The notes under the pieces are model-generated. The model was given only the letters and a program-made list of their open reading frames with translations, had not been told where the DNA came from and ran no database searches. Shown one piece after another: positions 1 to 12,640 of a stretch of DNA of 64,000 nt. The position numbers and the translations under genes are program-made. Numbering within the stretch: the first letter of the stretch is position 1; the number at the start of each line of letters is the position of its first letter. The DNA comes from Rhizophagus clarus (taxonomy: Eukaryota; Glomeromycota; Glomeromycetes; Glomerales; Glomeraceae), in the NCBI GenBank assembly GCA_015698045.1, contig BLAL01000356.1, positions 620,001 through 684,000 of the forward strand. The letters run 5' to 3'.

Positions 1-2835
1 TGTGAAAACCCATTTTTAAATTAATGAAATTAACGCTATGGTCCATACAATCTAAATTGTTATCAATAAATTCTATCCTCTCTCTCTGTAAAAAAGAATC
101 TAATTCTCGATTAAGTGAAGGTGAGATAAGTGAGGTCGTATTAGTGTGATGTGGAACCAGTGTGTTTGGATCCTGACCTTGATCTGGTGGTTCCATTTCC
201 AAAGTGACAGGGTCCCCAGAAAGTCAAGTAGGTTGGGGAGGGTGTGCTATTAGCACAAACTCGCCAACCCCTCAACGATTCCATCGTTATGATTTGTTGA
301 AAAGTTAGAGGAGGGTGAAGTATCGTAACCACCAGAGATATTTGTAGAAGGCGTACTAGTGTCAGTAGCGCCTTTAACGCGTTTGGCTAAAGCAACCGCA
401 TTGGATCCCATGGCGTTCGTAGTGTGCGTATTGTGTTGTCTCAGGTGAGGAGGCTTTGAAATATGGCGTTGCTTGTTCTTCGATTTGTGTTTATAGGGAA
501 TGTGAGAGAATTTGTGATGTTCCTCCTGTCTGATTTCGATATGATGATTATCTTCATGGTGAGTAATCGAGACCAGTTTATCTGGAGGAGGGGGTCAAAG
601 AGTTGGAATCTTGGCTAATTTCTTATTTCGTGATGACCAATTGATATTATAGTCACGCAGTGAACCTGTAATTCTATAATTATTAAAATGAACAGTCATA
701 GCACATGCGTTGAAGAGATCGCTTTCCGTGGAGAATTCAATTATGAATTTATCGTCTAACTGCCAGAATACATGTCAAGGGTTCTGCACCGTGTACGCTT
801 CTTGTACCGCTGCTGGCGTGGTTTGATTGTCAAAACCAACGAATTCTCTGCTATATTTCTTTCTTGAAATGATATCATGATCCTTTGCATGGGCAGGGAC
901 GAATCGATATAATATTCTATCTATTTCAATGGACCATATATCTTTCAGTTGTTTGCACTTATTCAAGTCTTTAACGGTAATAAAGACTGTGATAGTATTG
1001 GGATTGTTCTTTGAAGGTTCAAACCTGATTTCTTTATAAAGAAATGACGCAAGCCTAATAATTTCGTGATAGATTGTTCTATAGTGTCTCTGGATAGATG
1101 GTTGGGAACGTTCAAAATTTTAAATTTCTTCGAGGACACTTGTAAGCCGTCGATAAGAAAATATGTCTTTTGGTGCATCCTAAGGAATGGATGTAATCGG
1201 CATTTGTGGTTGAATAATCTAACCATGTGGAGCATCCCTTTGTAAGAGAAGTTTTTGACTATAATTTCATTGTCCTTTTTGTTAATTTCGATACCCATAA
1301 AGCCTTTAAAATCACGGGTCAAAATCTCTATATATGCAACTTTATTTTCTACTGCAAAATATTCCTCTATATCAGAAAGTTTAACATAAGCATCGTAAGT
1401 GATAGGTGCATCCTCTTTAGTGTTAGCGTGCATGGAGATATTGTTAGAGCTCTGGGTTATAGAAGATTTTAGTGCATCAAAGACTGCCTTAGGGTTTTTA
1501 ATCTTCTTGATAGTATGCCAGTTTCCGTTTGGTAAGATCGTGGTATCATATTGGTTGTCTTGAATTTCTTCATGGACTTTCTGGCAATTTGGTAGAAAAG
1601 AATGATTCAGTGTGAAAAGGGTATCTGATGTTTTATCATTTTTTGGGTGTGACAAAGACGTTTCATCTGAGATTATCATCAGATTATCCAATGCTGCGGA
1701 GACTGTGATGGGGTGATCATCAGTAGCCTCTTTATCAGGGGGATCTGCGATTTGATCATGGGTACCATTGGTTGAAGAATTCGTCATAAAAGTATCTTCT
1801 GATAATGATTTAAGGTCTTGTATGTATGGGTTAATATGGGTGCCGTGAAGGTGTGGTTGTTTAGGTGCATCATTCTCTTGTGAGGCTTTTAAATCAATCA
1901 AATCTAAATCCATAGGAATTGTGATTTCGTGTGTGGGCGGGGGTTAAAGACCGCAGGAATATTAATAATTCCTTTCATAGGGGTGAGTTTATTAAACTCC
2001 TGGGCCAGTTGTTGTGGAGGTTGTGACTGCAACTGTCCCTTTGCTTCGTCCTCGTCACCGTGGACTGCTGTGGTCAGGACCGTCAGTGAAGTTCGCTTGT
2101 TCATCTTCTTCTGCTTTCCGCTTTGAAGTTTTCTTTTACTTTCTGCCGTGTCAGGCGTCGGCTGTATTGATGTCACATTGTCTTCTAAAGGCTTTGGCGG
2201 AGTAGCCTTATTAACATCATTATGTATTTGAAGATTAGTTTCTTTACCTTTTCCACGGGGAACGGAATGATCAGCTATCATATTTCCTATTAAGGCAATA
2301 TTTTTGGTAGATTCTGGGGCGTAATCTGTCGATTGGCTATCATCCGTGATCGTGATTAGTGTTACCGTAGTTGGTGATACCGAGGTTTGTTTTGTTGATG
2401 TTATCAGTCCAATATCAAGATAAATGGCTTTCGCGTTCATGTCTCTTCTCTCCAAAAGGTGGCTGAGCCAGAGGACTCCTGCCAAGTTTTTGTTTCTGAG
2501 TTTCATGGCCATTTCAACATCGCTATAATAAATAAAATTTTTTATCTTAGAAATAAAGTTAGATATGTTTGCGTTGTTGGCAAACGCTTCTTTAAAATTT
2601 TCTTCATTGCCTAAAAAGGCGGACTCAAAGTCCATTTTCTGAAGTTATCTTTAGTTAGCTTTGTCCAAGTCGTTCAGTGATGGTGGGGGCCTATGGTATA
2701 AGGCGAAAAATAAAAGAAAATAAAAGTTTATTATTAGTCGTGAACTCTTTTAGTTACCAAAAAGTGGTCTTGTCGCCGCGTCCAGAGTGTGTTTTGTCTG
2801 TGACCAGAAAGAGTTTTCGATCCGATTGGCTAAAA
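1..2835 (-). mobile_element. LINE-type retroelement, 5' part, running off the left edge
   Basis: A minus-strand retroelement whose first reading frame starts at 2635 and whose body continues beyond base 1. The coding part is GC-richer than the AT-rich DNA that begins near 2,836, which I take as the 5' boundary. Only the ORF1 region is visible; the endonuclease and reverse transcriptase would lie to the left of the window. The layout (basic linker, RRM-like folds, no LTR) is typical of non-LTR elements; the assignment is an inference. Confidence 0.6.
250..2635 (-). pseudogene. Decayed LINE ORF1-like protein (RRM-like)
   Basis: Three overlapping minus-strand frames make one protein-like region of about 790 codons. 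The first runs 2635-1904 (243 residues). It overlaps by 10 bases a second at 1913-963 (316 residues). A third frame continues from about 1000 to 250 with two TGA stops. The start at 2635 is the first ATG after the AT-rich flank. The second segment contains a stretch like a beta-strand of an RNA-recognition fold (FKILNVPNHL) followed by a helix-rich part. The third contains FWQLDDKFIIEF and a basic, histidine-rich tail. ORF1 proteins of LINEs bind the element RNA; that role is inferred from family resemblance to the ORF1 copy at 27,898-29,443, which has a comparable segment (ILIYDVPAK). Frameshifts and stops say this copy is dead, although the 10-base overlap could also be a translational coupling site. 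Confidence 0.6.
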
Positions 2836-3755
2836 AAATATATAATAATATATATAATAATATTTATATAATTAACTTAAAATCTAATAATCCAATTTTT
2901 ATGAATTTTTTTTTGTTTTATAGCTTTTGTTAAGCCCTACAAATCAAAAAAATGTTTAGTCAAATTGAGCTATTAGATGGTTAGATAATTGTAAAAAACT
3001 ATTTTAATATATAAATAATAATAATATATTATATAGTATAAGACTAATTTTAACCTGGAATGATTTAATCAGGGTGATTTAACCTGGTAATTTTTATTTG
3101 AAAAAATTTACGTAACATTTCACAAATTATTTATTTGTTTATCGTGGCATTTCTGGTCTTCCACTCTTTCTTCTACTTTTCCTTCACTTTTAACATTTCG
3201 AACTTTGGCCTTTAACACATTATGTTCTTGGATTTATTTATTGTTTTTTTATTTCTTGCTGATTAATTATTTTCTTCTTTTTTTTTATAGGTTCTTTGAT
3301 GCTTTATATTTTTATCATTAGTTTCATTTCAATTTGATATTTGATTTCTTTTCCAATTATTTTATTTTGTATTTATTTCAATCTATTTTTTTTTCTGTCC
3401 TGTAATAATTAAATAAAATAAACAATTTTTTAATATACAAATGTATAATTCTATTCAGCTTTAACTTATAAATAAATTTTATTTTATTTTTTTTTTTATT
3501 TTTACGAAAAATAAAATTAGCCAATAAAAATTAATATAAAATATTATAAAATTTTCATGGGGATGATTTAACCTGGGTAATTTAACTGGAGAGCAAATTA
3601 GCAAAACTCTATTATATATATTATATAATTTACAGCCAATTATAAGAACCTGATTTTTAGATTAATTTCTCACTCTCCTATTAAATCAGCTGATTTCTGG
3701 CACACCTTATAGTAAAATCATGTGATTTATATATAAAATAATAGTGTTATATTTA
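2836..3755. other. AT-rich non-coding stretch
   Basis: No open frame of note. It holds two similar phrases, GGTGATTTAACCTGG near 3,070 and GATGATTTAACCTGGG near 3,565, which may mark the ends of an old 0.5-kb insertion, but no clean inverted ends are visible. Confidence 0.4.
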
Positions 3756-3759
3756 TTAT

Positions 3760-4500
3760 TACAGTTATTTTTTAAATTATTGACCTCTTTCTGTTATTTT
3801 TAAAAAATTTTTTAGACACAATCAGACATAGTAATTCAGGCCAATTTATAGTGCCAGCTGGAATTAAGAGTCATGTGATTATACAAAATTCCAAAAAAGA
3901 AAATTTTCTGATTCTACAAAAATTACAAAAAATATTTTTATAAAATGGGTATCACCTAAAAAGGAAGATCATTAAAGCAGGGTAGAATCATGTGATTATA
4001 GTAAAAATAATTGTCACACAGTATCGTATCCTCTATTCTTCATTTTTACTAAGTATTCCAGGAACTTAGAATTTTTTTAATTACATCAAGAAATTTTATA
4101 GGGCGAAAAATTGTGTAAGTTTACAATTTTGTAAGTTTACGAAAGTTTATGGCATAATATTTCGAAAAATTTCAAAATATTACATAAGTTTACAATTTTG
4201 TAAGATTTATGTGATATTATGGTCAAAATATTACACAAGTTTTCAATATCGTAAGATTTATGCAATATTACGGTCAAAATATTCTGCAAATTTACAAAAC
4301 TATAAACCTGCGTAATATTACGGTTAAAATATTTCAAAAATTTACGAAACTGTAGATTAAAATATTTCAAAAATTTACGAAACTGTAAAACTGCGTAATA
4401 TTACGGTTGAAATATTTCAAAAATTTACGAGACTGTAAACCTGTGTAATATTACGGTTAAAATATTTTGAAAATTTAATATTACTATTCAATCATTAAAG
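3760..4500 (+). repeat. Copy 1 of a 740-bp repeat with subterminal GAAATATTACG motifs
   Basis: This block is repeated in inverted orientation at 30,355-31,110. The first 320 bases match the flank of the other copy (shared phrases AATTATAGTGCCAGCTGGAATTA-like and CATGTGATTATACAAAA-like). From 4,086 the sequence TACATCAAGAAATTTTATAG resembles the terminal repeats of the 39,021-44,018 element. It is followed by many degenerate copies of GTAATATTACG/GAAATATTTC to about 4,480. I read it as one end of a TIR element sitting in an older repeat. Confidence 0.6.
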
Positions 4501-4870
4501 CTGCGTATGCAGTAGAACGTATACAAGGGACATGTGATACTATTGAATAATCGAAAATAATATAAACACCTTTTCTTTTATATAAACACCTTTTTTTTAA
4601 GTTTGGGAACAAATTTATTTTTATTTACGAATTTTTTATTATTTACAATTTTTATGTTAAAATTAAAGTAAATTCTAATTTTTATTATAACTTAATAAAA
4701 AAATACACATTTGATACTTGTTCACTACTATTTTACAAAATAGTACCCAGGTTGTACAGCGTGAACATCAGTATCAGTTACAGCCCAAAAAAAATGTGAG
4801 TCTACAGCCGATATTTGGTACAGACTGGGCCTAGCTACTCACTTAATAAATAATAAAAAAATAAAAATAA
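4501..4870. other. AT-rich spacer, nothing recognised
   Basis: Simple AT-rich sequence with a slightly GC-richer patch at 4,740-4,835 that I cannot assign. Confidence 0.4.
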
Positions 4871-5287
4871 TTATCTTCTACAATACGTAGGTAAATTTCT
4901 CCTTTTCCTACGATCGTTATGCGTGACTAAAATTGATCAAATTTATCAAATTTAAAACATGAACGTAAATATTAATTATAAATTTTATTATAGTATAATT
5001 ACCTGGCCTCTCCCAAAATCTCATTCTAAATTCGCGATAATATCTTTAGCCGGTACGCATCCACAGCCGCTACCCAGGGTTACTATTACGATAAAGGACA
5101 TAGTTCTAAATATCAAAATCAGTTTAAATATTTAATAAATACATTTAATTTATATGAATGTAATTTTATTTATTTACTTACATGGTAATCTCTGATGAGG
5201 TTCCTCCACTTTTGGCTGAACTGTTGCCCAGAAACCCTTGTTTGAAATATTCTATTTATTCTGATTCAATTAAATGGATTGGTTAAT
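4871..5287 (-). pseudogene. Myb/SANT-like gene, 3' half (split by the LINE block)
   Basis: Three minus-strand exon pieces with GT-AG borders. The first ends at 5182 and contains GQQFSQKWRNLIRDYH. The second is 5003-5105 and ends in RYYREFRMRFWERP. The third is 4871-4926, a basic tail with RRKRR, then TAA. Exon order, phase and sequence match the fragment at 63,577-64,000 (GQQVERKWRNLVRNF, RYYRQFRTRFWDRP, RRRRR tail). KW..L and FW.RP are what I would expect of a Myb/SANT (trihelix-type) DNA-binding fold. Two in-frame stops (TAG, TAA) are in the second exon. The N-terminal half is missing here and is found at 22,793-22,984, on the other side of the LINE block. The host role is unknown; DNA binding is inferred. 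Confidence 0.65.
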
Positions 5288-5303
5288 TTGAATTTAAATT
5301 CTT

Positions 5304-6880
5304 CTTTCCTATCCCCAAGCCACATGAATGGCGTTGTCAATTAAAAAACACTCGTCCTATCACGCTTTTGGAAGTTATTCAGAAATCCTTTGTCAAGCTT
5401 TTTTATAACCACTTATCTGCCATTTTAGCCACTCACAACATCCTTAAAGGTGGTAATTTTGCTGGGCTGCCAGGAGGAACCTGTCGTAATCCGATTATTA
5501 TTCTTGAATCTATCATTCACGACACCAATCACAACAATTCTCCTCTTTGGATTCTTTCACAAGACATCTCCAAAGCTTTTGACTCTGTCAACCTTACTAT
5601 GTTGAAATTCGCTTAGGAACGCATACGTCTACCTGCATCTGCTATCACGCTCATCTTGTCTCTTTTTATGAACCGTTCAAATCGGGTTTTTACCGCATAT
5701 GGTGAGACTTCTTCCTATTGGGTTCGCATTGGTATAGACCAAGGCGAAGTGATTTCCCCACTCCTATGGTTATCTACATTGATCCTCTTTTGACTGTTTT
5801 GAAAAATGAGATGCTGGATCCTTATATTCTGCGATCTCCTACGCTACTTTCGAATATGACGGGCTTCACTTCAGATATTGTTATCAACAACCTGGTTTTT
5901 ATGTACGATTCTACTCTTATTTCTTCATCTAAGGCTGGTCTGGAACATATGCTATCAATCACAGAAGAATTTTATGCGCTGAATAATACTTCTGCTAATC
6001 ATGGAAAATATATTTTGATATCGAATTCATTACCTCTAACCACCACATCTACTATCCTTCCTGTGGAATTTCATTTATCTCTATCGTCTTTGAACGATAT
6101 TTCTTCTATTTCTGTTACTCCTCTTTCTATTACTTCTTCATTTTGTTTTTTAGGGGTATGGTTTAATATCAAAGGCTCTCGTGACTTTGTTAAAAAACAG
6201 ATCGCTGGTGAATGTAATTCCTTCACCGCCACTCTTCGTCTGGCCAAATTATTTGCCAAACAAGTTGTTTACCTTTACAACTCGGTGCTCATTCCTAAAT
6301 TGGAGTACTGTATGCAAGTTACCTACCTCTCTGCGACTGATTGTTATGCTGCTACACGACCTATACGTTCGCTTGTCAAACACAAAGCTAACTTTTCTCG
6401 TTCTCTTCCCAACCCTATACTCTATCTTTCTCAAGCTTTGGGCTTGATTAATTTGTCATTTGATTCAATGCCATGTTAATAATTTATTTTTGATGGCTAA
6501 TTCTTCCACTCCTCTTATTCAATGTTTGTTTATTTATAGATTAATGTTGATACAGTTTAGATTTTTAATCCCTGTTTCTCCTTTGATGGTGGAGGATTGG
6601 TCATTATGGTCTACTATGACCACTTTTAAGTGTGATTATATCGCTTGCACTCTTGTTTCCATAACCTCTACCCCCTTCCGTCTGCGATATGCTCATTTCT
6701 CTTCAACATTTTCAGACCTTACTCTCCCTGGCCATACCCCTTTATATTCGTGTATGAGCCCGCATGTTTTTAAGGCTTGCTTCAAGGTCCTTCGAAAACA
6801 CCATCTTTATTATCTATCGCAGTTAATCACGCCCTCTGACTCTCATCTCATTTCTTGAACTGCTTATTGGACCGCCTATA
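5304..6880 (+). pseudogene. LINE ORF2 reverse transcriptase domain, inactive
   Basis: Translation in two frames gives FPIPKPHEW (finger region), NTRPITLLEV, then motif A SQDISKAFDSV with its aspartates at 5563 and 5581, a TAG stop near 5614, and GIDQGEVISPLL (motif B). Motif C reads FMYDS at 5901-5909, where copy B has FMDDS; the first catalytic aspartate of the x-x-D-D box is therefore a tyrosine here. The thumb-like region (TEEFYALNNTSANHGKY) and connection follow. There are at least two frameshifts (near 5,620-5,720 and 6,470). The enzyme would copy element RNA at a nicked chromosomal site. This copy cannot work because of the stops and the motif C change. Confidence 0.75.
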
Positions 6881-8984
6881 TTGCTCAACTCGTGGATAAA
6901 TGTGGCCGTTCTCTCTCTCATAAATGATATCTGGACATTAAGGCCAATACAACCCTTCCTGACTCCTACGATCAGTTATATGATCGCTATGTATGTCCTC
7001 CCTCTGTTACCTCTTCCGTTACTCTAATTTCTGGTGTTACTACAACACAAAAGAATCGGCATTAGCTCATTACACTTAATGGAAATGGTGCTCCTCTTTT
7101 TGGCAAACAGCTTAGCGTACAGCCTAAGAAAGATACCTGTGTGATTGTTCATTGGACATCTGACTGTCTCTCCTCCCTTGGTGATGTCATTCGCCTTCGT
7201 CCATGTCCAGGCTGTGATGCGCACGTTCTATTCCATTTGGCTAACAAATATACCACTATTCCACCTCGTTGTACCTTCAAGGTTTCTTTGTTGAAATCTT
7301 TGATTCTCCCTACCGATTGCGAGCGTATTTGACAGTTTACCACGGAAGTCGTTTCTCCTTATACTTGGGCGGACCTCAGTAATACAGTGGTCCCTTATTA
7401 TAGACGTCTCAATATTTTGCCAGACTTTTCTTCTTCCTCCTTTGTAGTTGAGAGTGATTTGACTGAGGCTTCTTCTTTAGACGACCTGTCTATACTTCCC
7501 TCTCTGGTTCTTCTTACGTCAGGGTCTCATTACCGCTATTATACTGATGGTTCCCTTGTTAACCTTGGGTCATCTGAAGTCTCGATGGGTTGGTCTTGGG
7601 TCCAGTTAATTCATGACGCTGGATACCTCAATTCTGTTACTACATATGCGCATGGCACTATACGAAACTGGCCTTCTTCTACCAGAGCTGAAGCTGCTGC
7701 GATCTATACTGCTTTAAGCGTCTCTCTGGATGATTTTTCCATCACTATCTACACGGATTTTCAAGCTGCCATTGATGGTTTGAATTTATGTGCCTCTTCT
7801 TCCTATACTAACAGTCGTCTGTATTACAAAACTACCAACTTTGAGCTGTGGGCCTCTATTAAGTATTCCATCTGTACGAAACGTCTCACAGTTTTTCCTG
7901 TCAAGGTCAAAGGCCATGATGGCAATTATTGGAACGAATTTGCTGACTCCCTTGCTAATTCTGCCCATCACTCTGATACAGTTCCTCTTGCCTGCGGCCG
8001 CATATACTTCTTCGCACCATGTCCGCCTGGTGTATGATAATGTTGTTTGTGAATCCAACCCTAGGCGGCTCTTCAAGCTCCACTTTCAGGCCACCCTTTT
8101 GAAGGACCTTTTATCGCTCAAATGTTTTCAATTTGTATATTGTTTATGTAATAAGGATGACTATGTAGTTGACTGGGAACTCACTTGGTTTACTCTCAAT
8201 TTTTCCCTGGCATATGACGCTTCTTTCCAAGCTTCTCATGTCGCACGGCATTACACCTTCAAATTTAAACTCTTTCTCGATGATTTGCCTCTCCTGAAGA
8301 AATTGAAAATTACCCGTTCTGATCTTTATATTGATCTTCTTACGTGCCATTTGTGCCGTGATCGCATGGAAGACTTGATGCACCTGATCCTCTGCTCCAA
8401 ACGCCGTTCTGTTATGCATCAAATTTTACAATCCTATCAAAATCATTTATTTTCCAAGCTTCGTGAAGCTAGTAAATTGGCTGACAAGGATCTCACGCCT
8501 ATGCTAAGGAGACTCTCTTCTCTCTCTTGCTGGACTATTTCTTCTTCTAATTGGTCCTCTTACACGCTCATCTGGGCGTTGTTTACCCACAATGTTTATT
8601 GACTTATTTGTTGACTTATCTATCCCCAGACAGTCTGCTATGAAAGTCATAGCTGCGATTCACAACAATTTTATCCAGAAACTTAGAAAACGCATCTGGA
8701 ATCTGCGTACTTATAACAAAAGTAAATGGGAAGACACGATAAACATCACTCTTAAATTGAAAACTACTTTCCGGCCTTCTAATTTGCCTGCCACTTCGTA
8801 TGTACCTTTCTCTTCGCTACCTCCTCTGACCCATCTCGTGATTTTATGTGACTCTGAAATTGATTGGATAAAGAACTCGATGACTCAAGGTTTACCATGG
8901 TATAATCATCTATCGGGTTTTATGGGTTGTCTAACGGTGCTACTTAATAACAACTTTTGCAGGATGGGATGTCGATTTTTATAG
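6881..8984 (+). pseudogene. LINE ORF2 linker, RNase HI domain and C-terminal zinc region
   Basis: The frame continues from the RT connection through a stop-scarred linker into an RNase HI domain at about 7,500-7,990. Its four acidic positions are all kept: YTDGS (7540s), the glutamate in TRAEAAAIYTAL (7690), IYTDFQAA (7750s), and the aspartate in NEFADSLA (7940s). After a frameshift near 7,800-8,040 comes FKLFLDDLPLLKKLK and a C-x2-C...H-x3-C signature (CHLCRDRMEDLMHLILC, near 8,345-8,396) that many LINE ORF2 proteins carry at the C-terminus. The last frame (8592-8984) ends just before the 3' UTR. RNase H presumably removed the RNA strand after first-strand synthesis. Frameshifts make it a pseudogene even though the catalytic residues survive. 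Confidence 0.75.
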
Positions 8985-9206
8985 TGGGCGTGTTATCCAT
9001 TATTATGTTAGCATAGTTGCTTCTACTTTGGTTGGAATATATCAAGGGGGAAGATCTAGGGAAATTTAGTGTAATGCGATTTATTCTTTTTAAGATAGGT
9101 TTATTACTATATTTTTACTTAAGAGACTATATAGCTTTGTTTTTAGTTAGTTTTATTTTATTATGTGTCTTTTTATATTTTGTAAATTGTATCCATATGC
9201 GCCGAT

Positions 9207-10149
9207 CCTTAGAATTAGCTTAAATTAAGAATTTTTAATAAAAAATTAGTAAACAGTGCAAAATACGATTGTGTTACACATTCATCTTATCAATCTTATA
9301 TAGAATAATCGGAAAATAAAAAAATTTTTTACAACTCATACTTAAAAATTAAAATAATAATAACTTTTTATAACCCATCAACTATTTTAAGAACCCATCA
9401 CTTTTTACACCAGTTGCAAATAAAAGTTTTATGAATACAATTGTAGTTATTTGCAGTTGTTAATAGTATTATTTATTCTCCAAAAGCTTTTTATTGATGT
9501 AAAATAATTAAATAAGGCAGCAAAAATAACTGGGTTTCGTATAAATTTGCCATCATATTTAAAGAATTTTGAAAATAAAGAAATAACCAAAATTTTCATT
9601 ATCTTTTAATAATTTTTAATTTTAAAAATTGTTTTTAAAATATGGAGACAAAGAATCTTCCTTTATATCATTTACTGACGATGATTTTACATTGAAATCT
9701 CATGATATTTAAATCCACCAGTACGAAAGCTTTGACTTTTAAATAGATGATTATTGTTACAGAGCCTTGCGAACGCCGCCTTTCTATAAAAACAATATAC
9801 CTGTATCCCAATAAGCCCAGAGAACTCATCACCTACAAAAATTAAAAAAGAAGAAACGTTAGAACATTTCTTAAAGTCAATTCTGATATTCTTCCCAAAG
9901 AAACAACATACCCGCGTCTCAAGGAATTCTATTTGCTGCAGATAAGTCATATTGTGATCAATATACTTTTATTTTATTTTACATTCGGTAAAACTCGGTA
10001 AAACAGAATAGTAAAAGTTATATCATTAGATTCAGAACACCAATGGCCCTATGATCATTAAATAAAAGGATAATTTTTTTTTAAATACACAATATATGAA
10101 AGGCACAGAATGCTTTTATAAAAGTTATTTAACAAATCGTTTTAATAAT
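9207..10149. other. AT-rich part with an exon-like piece
   Basis: Mostly structureless. On the minus strand 9801-9832 is bounded by a polypyrimidine-TAG acceptor and a GTATAT donor, the same arrangement as in the arrays nearby. The 87-residue minus-strand frame at 9687-9950 spans it and is probably accidental. Confidence 0.4.
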
Positions 10150-11985
10150 GTCAAAATATTAAATTGTGAAGTCCGGTCGTGCTTTTCATCTGGCAACATT
10201 ACAAAAAGAAAAAAAACAAACAAATAATTAATTAATTAAAAAAAACAACAAAAATACCACCCCAACCCTCCCTTACCTTAATTGTCCTTAATTCCAAAAG
10301 TCCGGTCATGCTTTTCGTCTGACAACATTACAAAAAAGAAAAAAAAAGCAAATAAATAATTAATTAAAAAAAGCAAATAAATAATTAATTAAAAAAAGCA
10401 AATAAATAATTAATTAAAAAAAGCAAATAAATAATTAATTAAAAAAAGCAAATAAATAATTAATTAATTAAACAAAAAACACCACCCAACCCTCCCTTAC
10501 CTTAATTCCAATAGTCCGGTCGTGCTTTTCGTCTGGCAACACTACAAAAAAGAAAAAACAAACAAATAATTAATTAATTAATTAAACAAAAAACACCACC
10601 CCAACCCTCCCTTACCTTAATTCCAATAGTCCGGTCGTACTTTTCATCTGGTAACACTACAAAAAAGAAAAAAAAATAAATAAATAATTAATTAATTAAA
10701 AAAAAACAACAAAAAACATCTCACCCAACCCTCCCTTACTTTAATTCCAATAGTCCAGTCGTGCTTTTCGTCTGACAACACTACAAAAAAGAAAAAACAA
10801 ACAAAAAAATAATTAATTAATTAAACAAAAAACACTACCCCAACCCTCCCTTACCTTAATTCCAATAGTCCGGTTGTGCTTTTCATCCGGCAACACTACA
10901 AAAAAGAAAAAAAAAATAATAATTAATTAATTAAATAAAAAAAAACCAACAAAAAACACCTCCTTACCTTAATTCCAAAAGTCCAATCATGTTTTTCATC
11001 TGGCAACACTACAAAAAAGAAAAAAAAAAATAAATAATTAATTAATTAAAAAACCAACGAAAAATACCTCCCCCAACCCTCTCTTACCTTAATTCCAAAA
11101 GTCCAGTCACGTTTTTCGTCTGGCAACACTACAAAAAAAGAAAAAATAAAATAAATAATTAATTAATTAAAAAAAACAACAACGAAAAACACCACCCTAA
11201 CCCTCCCTTACCTTAATTCCAATAGTCCGGTCATGCTTTTCGTCTGGCAACACTACAAAAAAGAAAAAAAAACAACTAAATAATTAATTAATTAAACAAA
11301 AAACACCACCCCAACCCTCTCTTACCTTAATTCTAATAGTCCGGTCGTGCTTTTCGTCTGGCAACACTACAAAAAAGAAAAAACAAACAAAAAAATAAAT
11401 AATTAATTAATTAAAAAAAAACAACAAAAAACACCTCCCCCAACCCTTCCTTACCTTAATTCCAATAGTCCGGTCATGCTTTTCATCTGGCAATACTACA
11501 AAAAAGAAAAAAAAAATAATAATTAATTAATTAAATAAAAAAAACCAACGAAAAACATCTCCTTACCTTAATTCCAATAGTCTGGTCATGCTTTTCATCT
11601 GACAACACTACAAAAAAGAAAAAAAAAATAATAATTAATTAAATAAAAAAAAACCAACGAAAAATACCTCCTTACCTTAATTCCAAAAGTCCGGTCATGC
11701 TTTTCGTCTGGCAATACTACAAAAAAGAAAAAAAAAAATAATTAATTAATTAAATAAAAAAACCAATGAAAAACACCTTCCCCAACCCTTCCTTACCTTA
11801 ATTCCAAAAGTCCAGTCACGTTTTTCGTCTGACAACACTACAAAAAAAGAAAAAAAATAAATAAATAATTAATTAATTAAAAAAAACAACAATGAAAAAC
11901 ACCACCCCAACCCTCCCTTACCTTAATTCCAATAGTCCGGTCATGCTTTTCATCTGGCAATACTACAAAAAAGAAAAAAAAAAAT
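10150..11985 (-). repeat. Array 1: 15 tandem units of about 115 bp with splice-like borders
   Basis: The core, read on the minus strand, is TGTTGCCAGACGAAAAGCAC followed by GACCGGACTTTTGGAATTAAG-like sequence (about 41 nt). Copies sit near 10,171, 10,298, 10,513, 10,627, 10,750, 10,865, 10,979, 11,100, 11,224, 11,337, 11,467, 11,577, 11,688, 11,808 and 11,934. Nearly every core is preceded by T-rich-TTGTAG and followed by GTAAGG, that is a 3' splice site and a 5' splice site. The two units nearest 10,200 have lost the AG. Spacers hold ATTAATTAATT, which gives CTAAT-type branch sites in array 2. A 25-bp sub-array (AAAAAAAGCAAATAAATAAT, five copies) lies at 10,345-10,470. The same module is repeated in the opposite orientation at 55,180-57,010. 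Confidence 0.85.
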
Positions 11986-12365
11986 TATTTTTTTAAATTG
12001 TTTTTTATCTAAATGTAATAAATTCAAAAAAAAAACCTGTTTACCCAAATAATCGGATCATAATACCGGTTATACCAGTTCAAAACTAGATAAAGTGCAT
12101 GTGATATATAACATATTCCTTTTTTATATTAACTCATGAGATAAGCTTATCATAAATAGCAAGCGATATTGCCTTTTATATTATAAATAGATAATCAATG
12201 CTAGTAGTTTTGTTCAGACTTCAGATTTTTATTTTGGCGGAAGGGAAATTTTTTTTAAAAAAATAAAAAATCATTTGTTTTATGATAAGGGAATTTTTTT
12301 TTTAAAAAATAAAAAAATAATTTTTTTTTTCAAAAATTATAAACCACAATTTAAATTTTTTAGTT
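11986..12365. other. AT-rich spacer
   Basis: No gene seen. Contains long A and T runs (12,240-12,340). Confidence 0.4.
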
Positions 12366-12640
12366 AATGGCGTTACCTTTAGCTTCGGGATTAAATACTG
12401 TAACAGGTAAGTTTTTTTTGCTTTTATTCTCCTTTCTTTTGTCTCTTATTAACTTGTTCTTTTTTTTAGGCGTGGCTGTTTTTATCCATTTCGGAAATTC
12501 AAGGTGAGTTTTAATTTCTTCTCCTTTTTTTTGTTTTTTTTTCATTCTTTCCCTTGTTCTTTTACTAAACTTTTTGTCTTTTTAGATGTGTACCATATGA
12601 GTGAAAATTCAAGTAAGTCTCTTACGTCTCTTCTCCTGTT
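12366..12640 (+). other. Three plus-strand exon-like pieces with strong splice signals
   Basis: A first piece ends ...TACTGTAACAG/GTAAGT near 12,407. A second piece of 34 nt (GCGTGGCTGTTTTTATCC...) lies between TTTTTTTAG near 12,470 and GTGAGT near 12,504. A third of 27 nt (ATGTGTACCATATGAGTG...) lies between CTTTTTAG near 12,585 and GTAAGT near 12,613. The two introns are about 65-80 nt. The pieces can be joined into a short open frame beginning ATGGCGTTACC (12,367), but I cannot name a product. The unit is followed by a long T/C-rich tract. Confidence 0.5.

Larger units (their letters stand above)
5304..9199 (+). mobile_element. LINE copy A, 5'-truncated (RT, RNase H, 3' UTR)
   Basis: The first LINE unit of a tandem block. 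It starts inside the reverse transcriptase right after the repeat TTGAATTTAAATTCTT (5288-5303). It runs through RT, linker, RNase H and a C-terminal zinc-binding region into a 3' UTR nearly identical to that of copy B (22,500-22,720). Homology breaks at about 9,200 where a 4.6-kb insertion begins. The missing 3' tail (AATAAAGAT..., ending TTTGCC) reappears at 13,836-13,886. Confidence 0.75.

Noticed and set aside
10150..11985. CRISPR-like appearance (regular repeats with spacers)
   Set aside because: Spacers are low-complexity AT sequence and near-identical to each other, and the host is a eukaryote with spliceosomal introns; it is a tandem repeat.
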